Source: Ovoidimarina sediminis
Lineage (GTDB): Bacteria > Pseudomonadota > Alphaproteobacteria > Rhodobacterales > Rhodobacteraceae
NCBI RefSeq assembly: GCF_032586175.1
Contig: NZ_JAWHTE010000011.1
Location: 62,001 to 126,000 of the forward strand
Direction of reading: 5' to 3'
DNA length: 64,000 nt
The translations under genes and the position numbers were made by a program. The first letter of the stretch is position 1. Each line of letters starts with the position of its first letter. Shown one piece after another: positions 26,100 to 34,912 of the stretch. The notes beneath the pieces are model-generated. The model was not told the DNA's origin and searched no databases. It was given only the letters and a program-made list of their open reading frames with translations.

Positions 26100-26103
<4 letters not shown>
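25237..26103 (-). CDS. NlpC/P60 family (C40) peptidase with SH3 domains
   Basis: A 288-residue putative cell-wall peptidase. Two SH3-like segments (about residues 30-90 and 95-155) precede a C-terminal NlpC/P60 domain, with catalytic C190 in GIDCSGL and H237 in WAGHVGLL; HANAHHM supplies the third polar position. It would cut gamma-D-glutamyl-diaminopimelate-type bonds in peptidoglycan peptides. No classic signal peptide is visible. It overlaps the upstream lap gene as ATGA, a pair often seen in this bacterial family, suggesting joint peptide recycling. Confidence 0.88.
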
Positions 26104-27485
<1,382 letters not shown>

Positions 27486-27550
27486 CGCCGTCTCCAGAAA
27501 CCTGTTGCGCGGCTAAGGTGCCCGGGCCGCGCGCGGCCCGCAAGGCGCGA

Positions 27551-27931
27551 TCAGACGGTCTCGTCCCGAATATCCCAGATCCGCATCAGCGACGCCTCGC
27601 CCACCCGGACAAGCCGGCTGACCGTGGCCGCCAGCGCCGCGGGATCGTTCCGCCAGGTCACCTGGCTGACATCGAGGGCCACGCGCGACAGGGTGGTGAG
27701 CCCGATCTGCCCCGCAGCCTCCGACAGCGCACGCGCCGTTCGGCGCAGCGCGCCTACCTCGCCCCGTTGCCAGCAGCGTTCCACCCGGCTGAGCCGGACG
27801 GCCACGTCTTCAAGCGTGCGGCCGAGGAAGCGTTCAGCGCCGCGTTCCCCGTGGGTTAGCAGAATCTCTTCCAGCCGGCCGCAATAGAGGCCGGCATGTT
27901 CCTTGGGAATCAATTGGGGCGGTGAATGCAC
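27551..27931 (-). CDS. small helical protein, Hpt-like, unknown function
   Basis: A 126-residue all-helical protein. The segment LRRTARALSEAAGQIGL followed by LSRVALDVSQV recalls the helix pair of histidine phosphotransfer (Hpt) domains, but the phospho-accepting histidine is absent, so a true phosphorelay role is doubtful. The GTG at 27931 is preferred: AGGAA lies five bases upstream. A TTG five codons earlier is the alternative. It is divergent from the carbonic anhydrase gene, with about 137 bases between starts. Confidence 0.55.
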   Translation of the reverse strand: MHSPPQLIPKEHAGLYCGRLEEILLTHGERGAERFLGRTLEDVAVRLSRVERCWQRGEVGALRRTARALSEAAGQIGLTTLSRVALDVSQVTWRNDPAALAATVSRLVRVGEASLMRIWDIRDETV

Positions 27932-28068
27932 ATCAGTTCCTCGCAATGAGCCCCCGGTTTAGCCCAACGCTCCCAAGAAAGGGTTGACCCTGTCGCGAAA
28001 ATTGAACGGAATCCGCAAAATAGCGCCGAACCGGCCGATCTGTCCGGCGGCGGGGAAAGGGGACATAC

Positions 28069-28722
28069 ATGGTTCATCGCGCGCAGATCCTGCCGAAACG
28101 CCTGCAGGTGCGCTACCGTATCTGGCTCGAGACGATCCACGCCGCGCAGAAGATTCAGTTCAGGGCGCTGGCCGATCTGGGGCAGGATCCCCTTGAAATG
28201 GTTATCGCCTGCTGTGACAGCCGGGTGCACGTCACGTCGATCTTCGGGGCTGCATCGGGCGAGATGTTCGTGCACCGGAACGTGGCGGCGCTGGTGCCGC
28301 CCTATGAACCGGACGGCGCGCATCACGGCACCTCGGCGGCGATCGAATACGCGGTGCAGGTGCTGAAGGTGCGCCACATCATCGTGATGGGCCATTCGCA
28401 ATGCGGCGGGGTCGAGGGCTGTTACCAGATGTGTTCGGGCCATGCGCCGGATCTTCTGGAGCAGGCGAGTTTCGTCGGGCGGTGGATGGATCTTCTGCGC
28501 CCGGGCTACGAGCGCCTGCCCGAGGATGCCCCCGAGGAGGATCGCATCAGGCGGCTGGAGAAGGAGGCCGTGCTGGTTTCGATCGAGAACCTTCTGACCT
28601 ATCCCTTCGTGGTCGAGGCCGTGGAAAGCGGGCGGACCGGCGTTCACGGGCTCTGGATCGATATCGGCGACGGGCGGATGGAGGCCTACGACCCCGCTTC
28701 GCGCAGCTTCGTGTCGATCTGA
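28069..28722 (+). CDS. can: beta-class carbonic anhydrase
   Basis: A 217-residue beta-carbonic anhydrase, interconverting CO2 and bicarbonate. Zinc ligands are C49 (in CCDSRV), H109 and C112 (in GHSQCGG), with the D50-R52 dyad that gates the active site. No signal peptide, so it is cytoplasmic. AAGGGG lies before the ATG at 28069. It leads a compact run with SbtA- and SbtB-like genes (22 and 3 bases apart), which ties it to bicarbonate uptake; in a phototroph this could serve carbon fixation or anaplerosis. Confidence 0.95.
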   Translation: MVHRAQILPKRLQVRYRIWLETIHAAQKIQFRALADLGQDPLEMVIACCDSRVHVTSIFGAASGEMFVHRNVAALVPPYEPDGAHHGTSAAIEYAVQVLKVRHIIVMGHSQCGGVEGCYQMCSGHAPDLLEQASFVGRWMDLLRPGYERLPEDAPEEDRIRRLEKEAVLVSIENLLTYPFVVEAVESGRTGVHGLWIDIGDGRMEAYDPASRSFVSI

Positions 28723-28744
28723 CGGCCAGGGTGGGACCAGCCCC

Positions 28745-29722
28745 ATGACCGATATCCTGGCGCTTGCGGCCGAAAACCTGATCTCACCCATCATCCTGAG
28801 CTTCGCGCTGGGGATGTTCGCGGCCCTCGCCCGGTCGGATCTGTCGATCCCCGAAGCCGTGGCCAAGGGGATGTCGATCTATCTTCTGTTCGCCATCGGC
28901 TTCAAGGGCGGGGCCGGAGTGGCGGCGCACGGGATCGACGGGAAACTTCTGGGCGCGCTTCTGGCGGGGCTTGTCCTGTCCTTCCTGATCCCCTTCGTGG
29001 CCTTCGCGCTTCTGCGCGTGCTGACGCGGATGGAAACGGTGGATGCCGCCGCCGTGGCCGCGCATTACGGATCGATCTCGATAGTCACCTTCGTGACCGC
29101 GACCTCGGTTCTGCAGGGCCGCGGGATCGATGCGGAGGGTTACATGGTGGCCGTCGCGGCGATCATGGAGGCCCCGGCGATCCTGTCGGCACTGTGGCTT
29201 GTCGCGCGCACCGGGCGGTCGGCGGGGATGGATGGCGATCTCTGGCGCGAAATCCTGCTGAACGGGTCGATCGTGCTTCTGGTGGGCAGCTTCCTGATCG
29301 GGCTTGCCACGGGCGAGGACGGGCTGGCGCGGATCGAAAGCTTCATCGTCTCGCCGTTCCAGGGGGTCTTGTGCCTGTTCCTGCTGGACATGGGGCTTGT
29401 CGCCGGCCGGGGCCTGCGCAGCGCGCGGGGCGCGCTCGGGCTGGGCGCAGTGGGTTTCGGCCTTCTGATGCCGCCCATCGGCGCGGCATTCGGGCTGATC
29501 GCGGCGCTGATCCTGGGCCTCTCGACCGGGGGCGCGGCGCTTCTGATGACGCTGGCCGCGTCGGCCTCTTATATCGCCGTGCCGGCCGCGATGCGCGTGG
29601 CGCTTCCCGAGGCGAACCCGTCGATCTACCTCACGCTGTCGCTTGGCGTGACATTTCCCTTCAACATTACCGTGGGCATCCCGCTTTATGTCACGGTGGC
29701 CACCATGACCGTGGGAGGCTGA
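28745..29722 (+). CDS. sbtA: SbtA-type sodium-dependent bicarbonate transporter
   Basis: A 325-residue membrane protein of the SbtA (DUF897) family, with about ten helices in two inverted halves. Diagnostic segments are SFALGMFAALARSDLSIPE near the start, YLLFAIGFKGG, AAHYGSISIVTFVTA, FQGVLCLFLLDMGLVAG and SLGVTFPFNITVGIPLY. Cyanobacterial SbtA (about 370 residues) imports bicarbonate with sodium; this copy is shorter, mostly in the central cytoplasmic loop. Flanked by a carbonic anhydrase gene and a PII-like sbtB, it very likely moves bicarbonate. Confidence 0.88.
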   Translation: MTDILALAAENLISPIILSFALGMFAALARSDLSIPEAVAKGMSIYLLFAIGFKGGAGVAAHGIDGKLLGALLAGLVLSFLIPFVAFALLRVLTRMETVDAAAVAAHYGSISIVTFVTATSVLQGRGIDAEGYMVAVAAIMEAPAILSALWLVARTGRSAGMDGDLWREILLNGSIVLLVGSFLIGLATGEDGLARIESFIVSPFQGVLCLFLLDMGLVAGRGLRSARGALGLGAVGFGLLMPPIGAAFGLIAALILGLSTGGAALLMTLAASASYIAVPAAMRVALPEANPSIYLTLSLGVTFPFNITVGIPLYVTVATMTVGG

Positions 29723-29725
29723 GCC

Positions 29726-30037
29726 ATGGAAACACACAAGGCCAAGCGCGTGGCGATCATCATCGAGGCGCCGATGGAGCGGCGGCTGACCGATACGCTG
29801 ACGAAACACGGGGTGACCGGGTTCACGGTGCTGCCCGTTCTGGGCGGCTCGGGCCGCTCGGGGCGGTGGAGCCGGGAGGGCCAGGTCGGGCGCGCGGGCG
29901 GCATGGTGCAGGTGGTGGCGATCATCCGGCCCGAGCGGCTGGATACGCTTCTGGAAGCCGCGTTCAAGGTGGTCGAGCGGCATATCGGCGTCGTGACCAT
30001 CGGCGATTGCGAGGTGATCCGGGCCGAGCGGTTCTGA
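29726..30037 (+). CDS. sbtB: SbtB-like PII signalling protein
   Basis: A 103-residue PII-superfamily protein. The core strands (KRVAIIIEAPMERRLTDTL, GMVQVVAIIRPERLDTLLEAA, HIGVVTIGDCEVIR) and the T-loop GGSGRSGRWSREGQVGRAGG match SbtB, which binds adenine nucleotides including cAMP and docks on SbtA. The C-terminal cysteine-paired loop (CGPxGC) of many cyanobacterial SbtB proteins is absent. The start is three bases after the sbtA stop, so the two are made together, consistent with an inhibitory partner. Confidence 0.85.
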   Translation: METHKAKRVAIIIEAPMERRLTDTLTKHGVTGFTVLPVLGGSGRSGRWSREGQVGRAGGMVQVVAIIRPERLDTLLEAAFKVVERHIGVVTIGDCEVIRAERF

Positions 30038-30044
30038 AACGACG

Positions 30045-30074
30045 GACGCGGAGCGGGATGAGCCGCTCCGCGTC
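30045..30074 (+). terminator. hairpin after sbtB, likely terminator
   Basis: A perfect 12-bp stem (GACGCGGAGCGG / CCGCTCCGCGTC) with a 6-base loop starts seven bases after the sbtB stop. There is no T tract, so it may act mainly as an end-stabilising stem. Confidence 0.6.
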
Positions 30075-30160
30075 GCTGGTCGCCAGTGACAGCGACCGGA
30101 GGCACCGCGCCCTCTTCGGCTTGCCCGGAGGCAAGGAGGCCCCGCCGGGGCGCGGTCAGA

Positions 30161-30337
30161 TCAGACGGCGCAGGGCATGCGCCGGGTCGTGGCGAAGCCG
30201 AGAACGGGGAAAGGCGCCCGCACGGCCTGGCCCCGGGTCAATCCCGCCAGAAGCACGAGCTTGGACTTCTGGGTATCGACATAGTCGAGGGCGGCGTTGC
30301 GGTTGGCGCGGGCCTTTTCGATCAGCGGCGTCTTCAT
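30161..30337 (-). CDS. small conserved-looking protein, 58 residues
   Basis: A short basic protein, MKTPLIEKARANRNAALDYV at the N-terminus, then DTQKSKLVLLAGLTRGQAV and a C-terminal GFATTRRMPCAV. It looks like a real small protein (no stop-rich or repeat bias; GGAG ten bases before the ATG), but I do not recognise a family. It lies alone between the sbtB end and the asd end. Confidence 0.5.
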   Translation of the reverse strand: MKTPLIEKARANRNAALDYVDTQKSKLVLLAGLTRGQAVRAPFPVLGFATTRRMPCAV

Positions 30338-30620
30338 CTTCGAGGTTCTCCGTCGTTTGCGGGCCAATTCAAGGGCAAGAGAACACTGGTTACGGCGTCT
30401 TTCGGGTTTCGGTGGCGGCGCGGGTCTGCGTCGCCGTCAGACGACGCTTCCGCCGGACTGGGGCGGAAACCGAACGGAATTGTGGCAAAATCGGGGCAGC
30501 CTTGGATTTAAGGGTGATGCACGTCACGCAAGGCGGGCCCGCGGGCGCGGTTTGCGAAACACTCTGGCCGCTTTGCGGAAGCCGTTCGCCCCTGCGAAAC
30601 AATGAGGGAATTTCCTGATG
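30338..30620. other. 283-base gap without recognised gene
   Basis: Nothing convincing was seen on either strand beyond the asd terminator at its right edge. It presumably carries the promoter of the 58-residue gene at its left end. Confidence 0.4.
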
Positions 30621-30621
30621 G

Positions 30622-30652
30622 AAAAGGGCCGCCCGCATCGCGCGGACGGCCC
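30622..30652 (-). terminator. intrinsic terminator of asd
   Basis: On the minus strand an 11-bp stem (GGGCCGTCCGC / GCGGGCGGCCC, one G-T pair) with a 5-base loop is followed by TTTTCC. It lies about 27 bases beyond the asd stop. Confidence 0.8.
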
Positions 30653-30678
30653 CTTCCCGAAATCTGATTCGCGGCCCC

Positions 30679-31701
30679 TCAGGCCATCTGCAGGATGCGG
30701 TTGCCGTAAAGCTCGGCGATCTGCACCGCGTTGAGCGCCGCCCCCTTGCGCAGGTTGTCGGAGACGCACCAGAAGTTCAGCCCGTTCTCGATCGTCGGAT
30801 CCTGCCGGATGCGGCTGATGAAGGTGGCGAAGTCGCCCACGCATTCAACGGGCGTGACGTAACCGCCCGTCTCGCGCTTATCGACCACCATGATGCCCGG
30901 GGCCTCGCGCAGGATATCGCGGGCCTCGTCTTCATCGAGGAAATCCTCGAACTCGACATTCACCGCCTCGGAATGGCCGACGAAGACCGGCACGCGCACG
31001 CAGGTGGCCGTGACCTTGATCTTCGGGTCGACGATCTTCTTCGTCTCGACGACCATCTTCCACTCTTCCTTGGTGGAGCCGTCTTCCATGAACGTGTCGA
31101 TATGCGGGATCACGTTGAAGGCGATCTGCTTCTGGAACTTGGACGGTTCCTTTTCCTGGCCTGGGACGTACATGCCCTTGGTCTGATCCCAAAGCTCGTC
31201 CATCCCTTCCTTGCCCGCGCCGGACACCGACTGGTAGGTCGAGACGACGACGCGCTTGATGCGGGCGCGGTCGTGCAGGGGCTTCAGCGCCACCACCATC
31301 TGCGCGGTCGAACAGTTCGGGTTCGCGATGATCATCTTGTTGCGGAAGCCTTCGATCGCGTCGGCGTTCACTTCCGGCACGATCAGCGGAACCTCGGGAT
31401 CGTATCGGTAGAGCGAGGAGTTATCGATCACGAGGCAGCCGGCCTTCGCGGCGCGCGGCGCGTAGGTTTTCGTGGCGTCCGAGCCGATGGCGAAAAGCGC
31501 GATGTCGTAGCCTTCGAAATTGAAGGTATCGAGATCCTTGGTCTTCAGTGTCTTGTCGCCATAGCTGACCTCTGTGCCGAGCGAACGGCGCGAGGCGAGT
31601 GCCACGACCTCATCGGCGGGAAACTGGCGCTCGGCCAGGATGTTCAGCATTTCACGGCCCACGTTGCCCGTGGCGCCGGCGACGACGACGCGATAGCCCA
31701 T
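30679..31701 (-). CDS. asd: aspartate-semialdehyde dehydrogenase
   Basis: A 340-residue enzyme that reduces aspartyl phosphate to aspartate semialdehyde for threonine, methionine, lysine and diaminopimelate. VVAGATGNVGREML is the NADP loop, IANPNCSTAQMV holds the catalytic cysteine (in NCST), and HSEAVNVEFE is the substrate-site stretch. AAGGAG lies ahead of the ATG at 31701; an upstream in-frame start lacks a site. It is divergent from bciB and has its own terminator, so it is not part of the photosynthesis units. Confidence 0.95.
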   Translation of the reverse strand: MGYRVVVAGATGNVGREMLNILAERQFPADEVVALASRRSLGTEVSYGDKTLKTKDLDTFNFEGYDIALFAIGSDATKTYAPRAAKAGCLVIDNSSLYRYDPEVPLIVPEVNADAIEGFRNKMIIANPNCSTAQMVVALKPLHDRARIKRVVVSTYQSVSGAGKEGMDELWDQTKGMYVPGQEKEPSKFQKQIAFNVIPHIDTFMEDGSTKEEWKMVVETKKIVDPKIKVTATCVRVPVFVGHSEAVNVEFEDFLDEDEARDILREAPGIMVVDKRETGGYVTPVECVGDFATFISRIRQDPTIENGLNFWCVSDNLRKGAALNAVQIAELYGNRILQMA

Positions 31702-31792
31702 ATCAGGGTGCTCCTTTGCGAGAGTCCGCGCGCCTCTTAGCGCATCGCCTTGGGTGGTGAAAGAGACGATTGAGCGCATGGGTACGCGCGAT

Positions 31793-31810
31793 TGTAAACT
31801 TGGATTTACA
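31793..31810 (+). promoter_or_regulatory. PpsR/CrtJ box before bciB
   Basis: TGT at 31793-31795 and ACA at 31808-31810 with exactly 12 bases between match TGT-N12-ACA, and the AAAC/ATTT core adds near-dyad symmetry (TGTAAA/TTTACA). A TTGGAT -35-like element lies inside the box and TACCTT 17 bases further right. This places bciB under the redox/light repressor PpsR. Confidence 0.75.
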
Positions 31811-31862
31811 CTCGCCTGACGCTACCTTGGGACAGTTCATTCCCCTGGGGGCCCTGCGCGCC

Positions 31863-33119
31863 ATGCCCGACACCTATACCCCGCCACCGCCGATCTGGGC
31901 GCCCGAGCCCGGCCCGGCGAAGGCGCGGGGCCTTTGCACCGATTGCGGGCTCTCGCGCGGGCCGATGGCGAAGGCCTGCGGGCGGGCCTGTCAGTTCATC
32001 CGCCCCGATTACGAGGGCGCCGAGCGGCGCGTGCACGGGCGCGAGGCCGGGGCGACGGGGGACGAGGCGTTTTTCGGGGTGATCCACGGGATGCACCGCG
32101 CGCGCCTTGATCCGCCGTCGGAGGGCGCGCAGTGGACGGGGATCACCACGCGGCTGGCCGCGCGGTTGCTGGAAACCGGGGCTGTCGATGCGGTTCTGAC
32201 CATGGTGCCCGACCCGCACGACCGCTGGCGGCCGCGCGCGGCGATCATCACCGAGGCCGAAGGCATGGCTGCGGCGCGAGGGATGCGGATGGGCTATGCG
32301 CCGCTTCTGGCGCTTCTCGAACCCGCAAGGGCCGCGGGGCATCGCCGGATCGCGGTGATCGGCATTCCCTGCCAGGTCTACGCCCTCCGGCAGATCGAGG
32401 CCGCGCTCGATTTCGAAAGCATCACGGTGATCGGCACGCCGTGCTCCGACAACACCACGACGGAAAACTTTCACCACTTCCTGTCGCGCCTGACCGACCG
32501 GCCGGAGGCGGTGAGTTACCTCGAATTCCGCGCCGATTATCACGTGGAACTGCGCTTCGACGACGGGGCGCGGCGCGAGATCCCGTTTCTGAAGCTGCCC
32601 CTGTCGGATCTGCCCGGCTATTTCTTTCCGCTGACCTGCCGCACCTGCGTCGATTACACGAACCGGCTGGCGGATATCACCGTGGGCTATATGGGCGGCG
32701 AGGGCGATCAGTGGCTGATCGTGCGAAATGCGCGGGGGGCGGCGCTTCTGGCGGGGCTCGGCGATGAGATCAGGCTTGAGGCGCCGGGCACGGCGGGGAA
32801 GCGGAAGGGCGCCGTCGCGGGGTTCATCCAGAATACCGAGCGCGCGGCGGGTGGCCTGCCGCTGCGGCGGATGCCGGGCTGGGCGCGCGGGATCGTCGGC
32901 TGGCTTCAGCCGCGGATCGGGCCGCGGGGGATCGAATTCGCGCGGGCGCGGCTGGAGATGAAGGCGGCGGAGACCGTGCTGCACCTGCGCCGGGCCTATC
33001 CGCACCGGATGAAATGGATGATCCCCGATCACGTCTGGCGGCTGGTCGCGCCTTACGGGCTGACGCCGGAAGAGGGCGAACGCCACGCCGCGGCCGAGAC
33101 GCAAACGGGCCGCCCCTGA
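31863..33119 (+). CDS. bciB: F420 hydrogenase beta-like 8-vinyl reductase (BciB)
   Basis: A 418-residue protein of the coenzyme F420 hydrogenase/dehydrogenase beta-subunit family, matching BciB, the ferredoxin-dependent 3,8-divinyl (proto)chlorophyllide 8-vinyl reductase with FAD and two [4Fe-4S] clusters. The N-terminal cluster motif has C25, C28, C39 and C43 (KARGLCTDCG, ACGRACQF). IGIPCQVYALRQIE, GTPCSDNTT and PLTCRTCVDYTN supply the remaining conserved cysteines. The ATG at 31863 is chosen; upstream TTG codons lie before the promoter. The PpsR box upstream and the position at the PGC edge fit bacteriochlorophyll synthesis. Confidence 0.82.
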   Translation: MPDTYTPPPPIWAPEPGPAKARGLCTDCGLSRGPMAKACGRACQFIRPDYEGAERRVHGREAGATGDEAFFGVIHGMHRARLDPPSEGAQWTGITTRLAARLLETGAVDAVLTMVPDPHDRWRPRAAIITEAEGMAAARGMRMGYAPLLALLEPARAAGHRRIAVIGIPCQVYALRQIEAALDFESITVIGTPCSDNTTTENFHHFLSRLTDRPEAVSYLEFRADYHVELRFDDGARREIPFLKLPLSDLPGYFFPLTCRTCVDYTNRLADITVGYMGGEGDQWLIVRNARGAALLAGLGDEIRLEAPGTAGKRKGAVAGFIQNTERAAGGLPLRRMPGWARGIVGWLQPRIGPRGIEFARARLEMKAAETVLHLRRAYPHRMKWMIPDHVWRLVAPYGLTPEEGERHAAAETQTGRP

Positions 33120-33130
33120 GGACGGCCCGT
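33105..33130 (-). terminator. hairpin between convergent bciB and cycA
   Basis: ACGGGCCG (33105-33112) and CGGCCCGT (33123-33130) form a perfect 8-bp stem around the bciB stop codon. Read leftward from cycA it is followed by TTTGCG, so it could terminate cycA, while also capping the bciB message. Confidence 0.5.
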
Positions 33131-33149
33131 CTGTGCGCGCAATTGGCGC

Positions 33150-33620
33150 TTAGTTCGTAAAGGCGCTCGCCCCGTCCTCTGCCGGCGATGCCAGCGAATA
33201 GAGGTAGGCCCAGAGGTTCACCGCATCCTCTTCCTTCCGCACCTTGTAGGACATCTTGCCCCGGGCGCGGTTGTCGTCCAGATGCTCGCGCAGCCAGCCC
33301 GTCGGATCCTGGACGTAGCCCACGAAGGTTTCCTCGTCCCACATCAGCCCGGCTTCGCCTGCGCTGACCACGGCATCGGAATAGCGGAACCCGTCGACGA
33401 TGCCCGCCTGGCGGCCGGCGATGCCATAGAGGTTCGGGCCTGTCCGTGCATTCCGGCCCGCCAGCGTGTTGCCGTCGCCGTCGACGACGACATGGCAAGT
33501 CTGGCACTGGCTGAACGCCGACTCGCCGGCGGCGGCGTCACCCGAAGGGGTGTGTCCGTCGGCAAGCGCGGGCCCGGCCATCAGGCCGCAGGCTGCCGCA
33601 GCGATCATGAACTTCTTCAT
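33150..33620 (-). CDS. cycA: cytochrome c2
   Basis: A 156-residue periplasmic class I cytochrome with a 20-residue signal peptide. The heme site is CQTCH at 39-43 and M123 in GKMSYKV is the sixth ligand. AGRNARTGPNLYGIAGR, WDEETFVGYVQDPT and the lysine/arginine-rich face closely follow cytochrome c2 of Rhodobacter species, which carries electrons from cytochrome bc1 to the reaction centre and to oxidases. A short acidic tail (SPAEDGASAFTN) extends beyond the usual end. It sits 77 bases downstream of hemA. Confidence 0.88.
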   Translation of the reverse strand: MKKFMIAAAACGLMAGPALADGHTPSGDAAAGESAFSQCQTCHVVVDGDGNTLAGRNARTGPNLYGIAGRQAGIVDGFRYSDAVVSAGEAGLMWDEETFVGYVQDPTGWLREHLDDNRARGKMSYKVRKEEDAVNLWAYLYSLASPAEDGASAFTN

Positions 33621-33697
33621 AGTGGTTTCTCCCTTCTGACAGTCGTTCGGTCTCTATCTAAGACGCTCACCTGCCTCGTAAAGTTCCCAGGTGGATT

Positions 33698-34912
33698 TTA
33701 CGCGACTTGCCGCGCAATGGCGCAATGCGACCAGAGTTCTGACAGCGCCTCGACCAGATATTCAATATCATCGTCGGAATGCAGCGGCCCCGGCGTGATC
33801 CTCAGCCGTTCCGTCCCCTTGGGCACGGTGGGGTAGTTGATCGGCTGCACGTAAATGCCCCAGTCATCCATCAGCATATCGCTGATCATCCGGCATTTGA
33901 CCGGATTCTTGACCATCACGGGGATGATATGGCTGGGGTTCGGCAGGTGCGGAATTCCGATGGCGTCAAGCTTCGAGCGCAGAAGCTTAACCTGCCGGCG
34001 TTGACGCATCCTTTCAAACTCGGACACTTTCAGGTGAGCGATCGAGGTTTTCGCCGCCGCCGCCACCGCAGGCGGCAGCGCGGTGGTGAAGATGAAGCCG
34101 CTCGCGAAAGAGCGGATGAAATCGCAAAGCGCGGCGGAGCCGGTGATATAGCCGCCGAAACAGCCGAAGGCCTTGCCCAAAGTGCCCTCGATCAGGGTGA
34201 TCCGGTCCATCAGCCCTTCCTGTTCGGCCACGCCGCCGCCGCGCGGGCCGTAAAGGCCAACCGCATGCACCTCGTCGAGGTAGGTCATCGCGCCGTGCTT
34301 TTCGGCAACCTCGACGATATCGGCAATGGGGGCGATATCGCCATCCATCGAATAGACGCTTTCGAAGGCGACGATCTTGGGCCGGTCCGCGGGGATCGCG
34401 GCAAGCTTTTCATCAAGATCCTTCGGATCGTTGTGCTTCCAGATCACCTTGTCGGCGCGGGAATGGCGGATGCCTTCGATCATGGAGGCATGGTTCAGCG
34501 CATCCGACAGGATCACCGCGCCCGGCAGGCGGCTTCCCAGCGTCGAGAGCGCCGCCCAGTTCGACACGTAGCCCGAGGTAAAAAGAAGCGCCGCTTCCTT
34601 CTGGTGAAGATCCGCCAGTTCGGCTTCCAGAAGAAGGTGGTGGTGATTGGTGCCCGAGATGTTGCGCGTGCCGCCCGCACCGGTGCCGCAGCTTTCGGCC
34701 ACCTCGCACATCGCCTTCACCACGTCGGGATGCTGGCCCATGCCGAGGTAGTCGTTGGAACACCAGACGGTCACGTCCCGCACCCCGTCCTCGTTGTAGT
34801 TCATCGCCTTCGGGAACGTCCCGCATCGCCGTTCCAGCTCGGCAAAGATGCGATAGTTGCCCTCCTCTTTCAGGGCGTCGATCTGGGCTTCGAAAAGCGT
34901 GTCAAAGTCCAT
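33698..34912 (-). CDS. hemA: 5-aminolevulinate synthase
   Basis: A 404-residue PLP enzyme of the alpha-oxoamine synthase family that makes 5-aminolevulinate from glycine and succinyl-CoA (C4 pathway), the entry to heme and bacteriochlorophyll. The PLP lysine is K247 in GTLGKAFG, and DEVHAVGLYG near 213 carries the aspartate that binds the pyridine nitrogen. The second in-frame ATG (34912) is chosen: AGAGG lies six bases upstream. The gene overlaps the 3' end of puhE by 11 bases, placing it in the photosynthesis unit. Confidence 0.96.
   Translation of the reverse strand: MDFDTLFEAQIDALKEEGNYRIFAELERRCGTFPKAMNYNEDGVRDVTVWCSNDYLGMGQHPDVVKAMCEVAESCGTGAGGTRNISGTNHHHLLLEAELADLHQKEAALLFTSGYVSNWAALSTLGSRLPGAVILSDALNHASMIEGIRHSRADKVIWKHNDPKDLDEKLAAIPADRPKIVAFESVYSMDGDIAPIADIVEVAEKHGAMTYLDEVHAVGLYGPRGGGVAEQEGLMDRITLIEGTLGKAFGCFGGYITGSAALCDFIRSFASGFIFTTALPPAVAAAAKTSIAHLKVSEFERMRQRRQVKLLRSKLDAIGIPHLPNPSHIIPVMVKNPVKCRMISDMLMDDWGIYVQPINYPTVPKGTERLRITPGPLHSDDDIEYLVEALSELWSHCAIARQVA

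Noticed and set aside
31770..31862. Earlier TTG start for bciB
   Set aside because: It would put the PpsR box and promoter inside the coding region; the cluster motif fits the ATG at 31863.
33621..33697. FnrL site before cycA
   Set aside because: No TTGAT-N4-ATCAA or close variant in the hemA-cycA gap.
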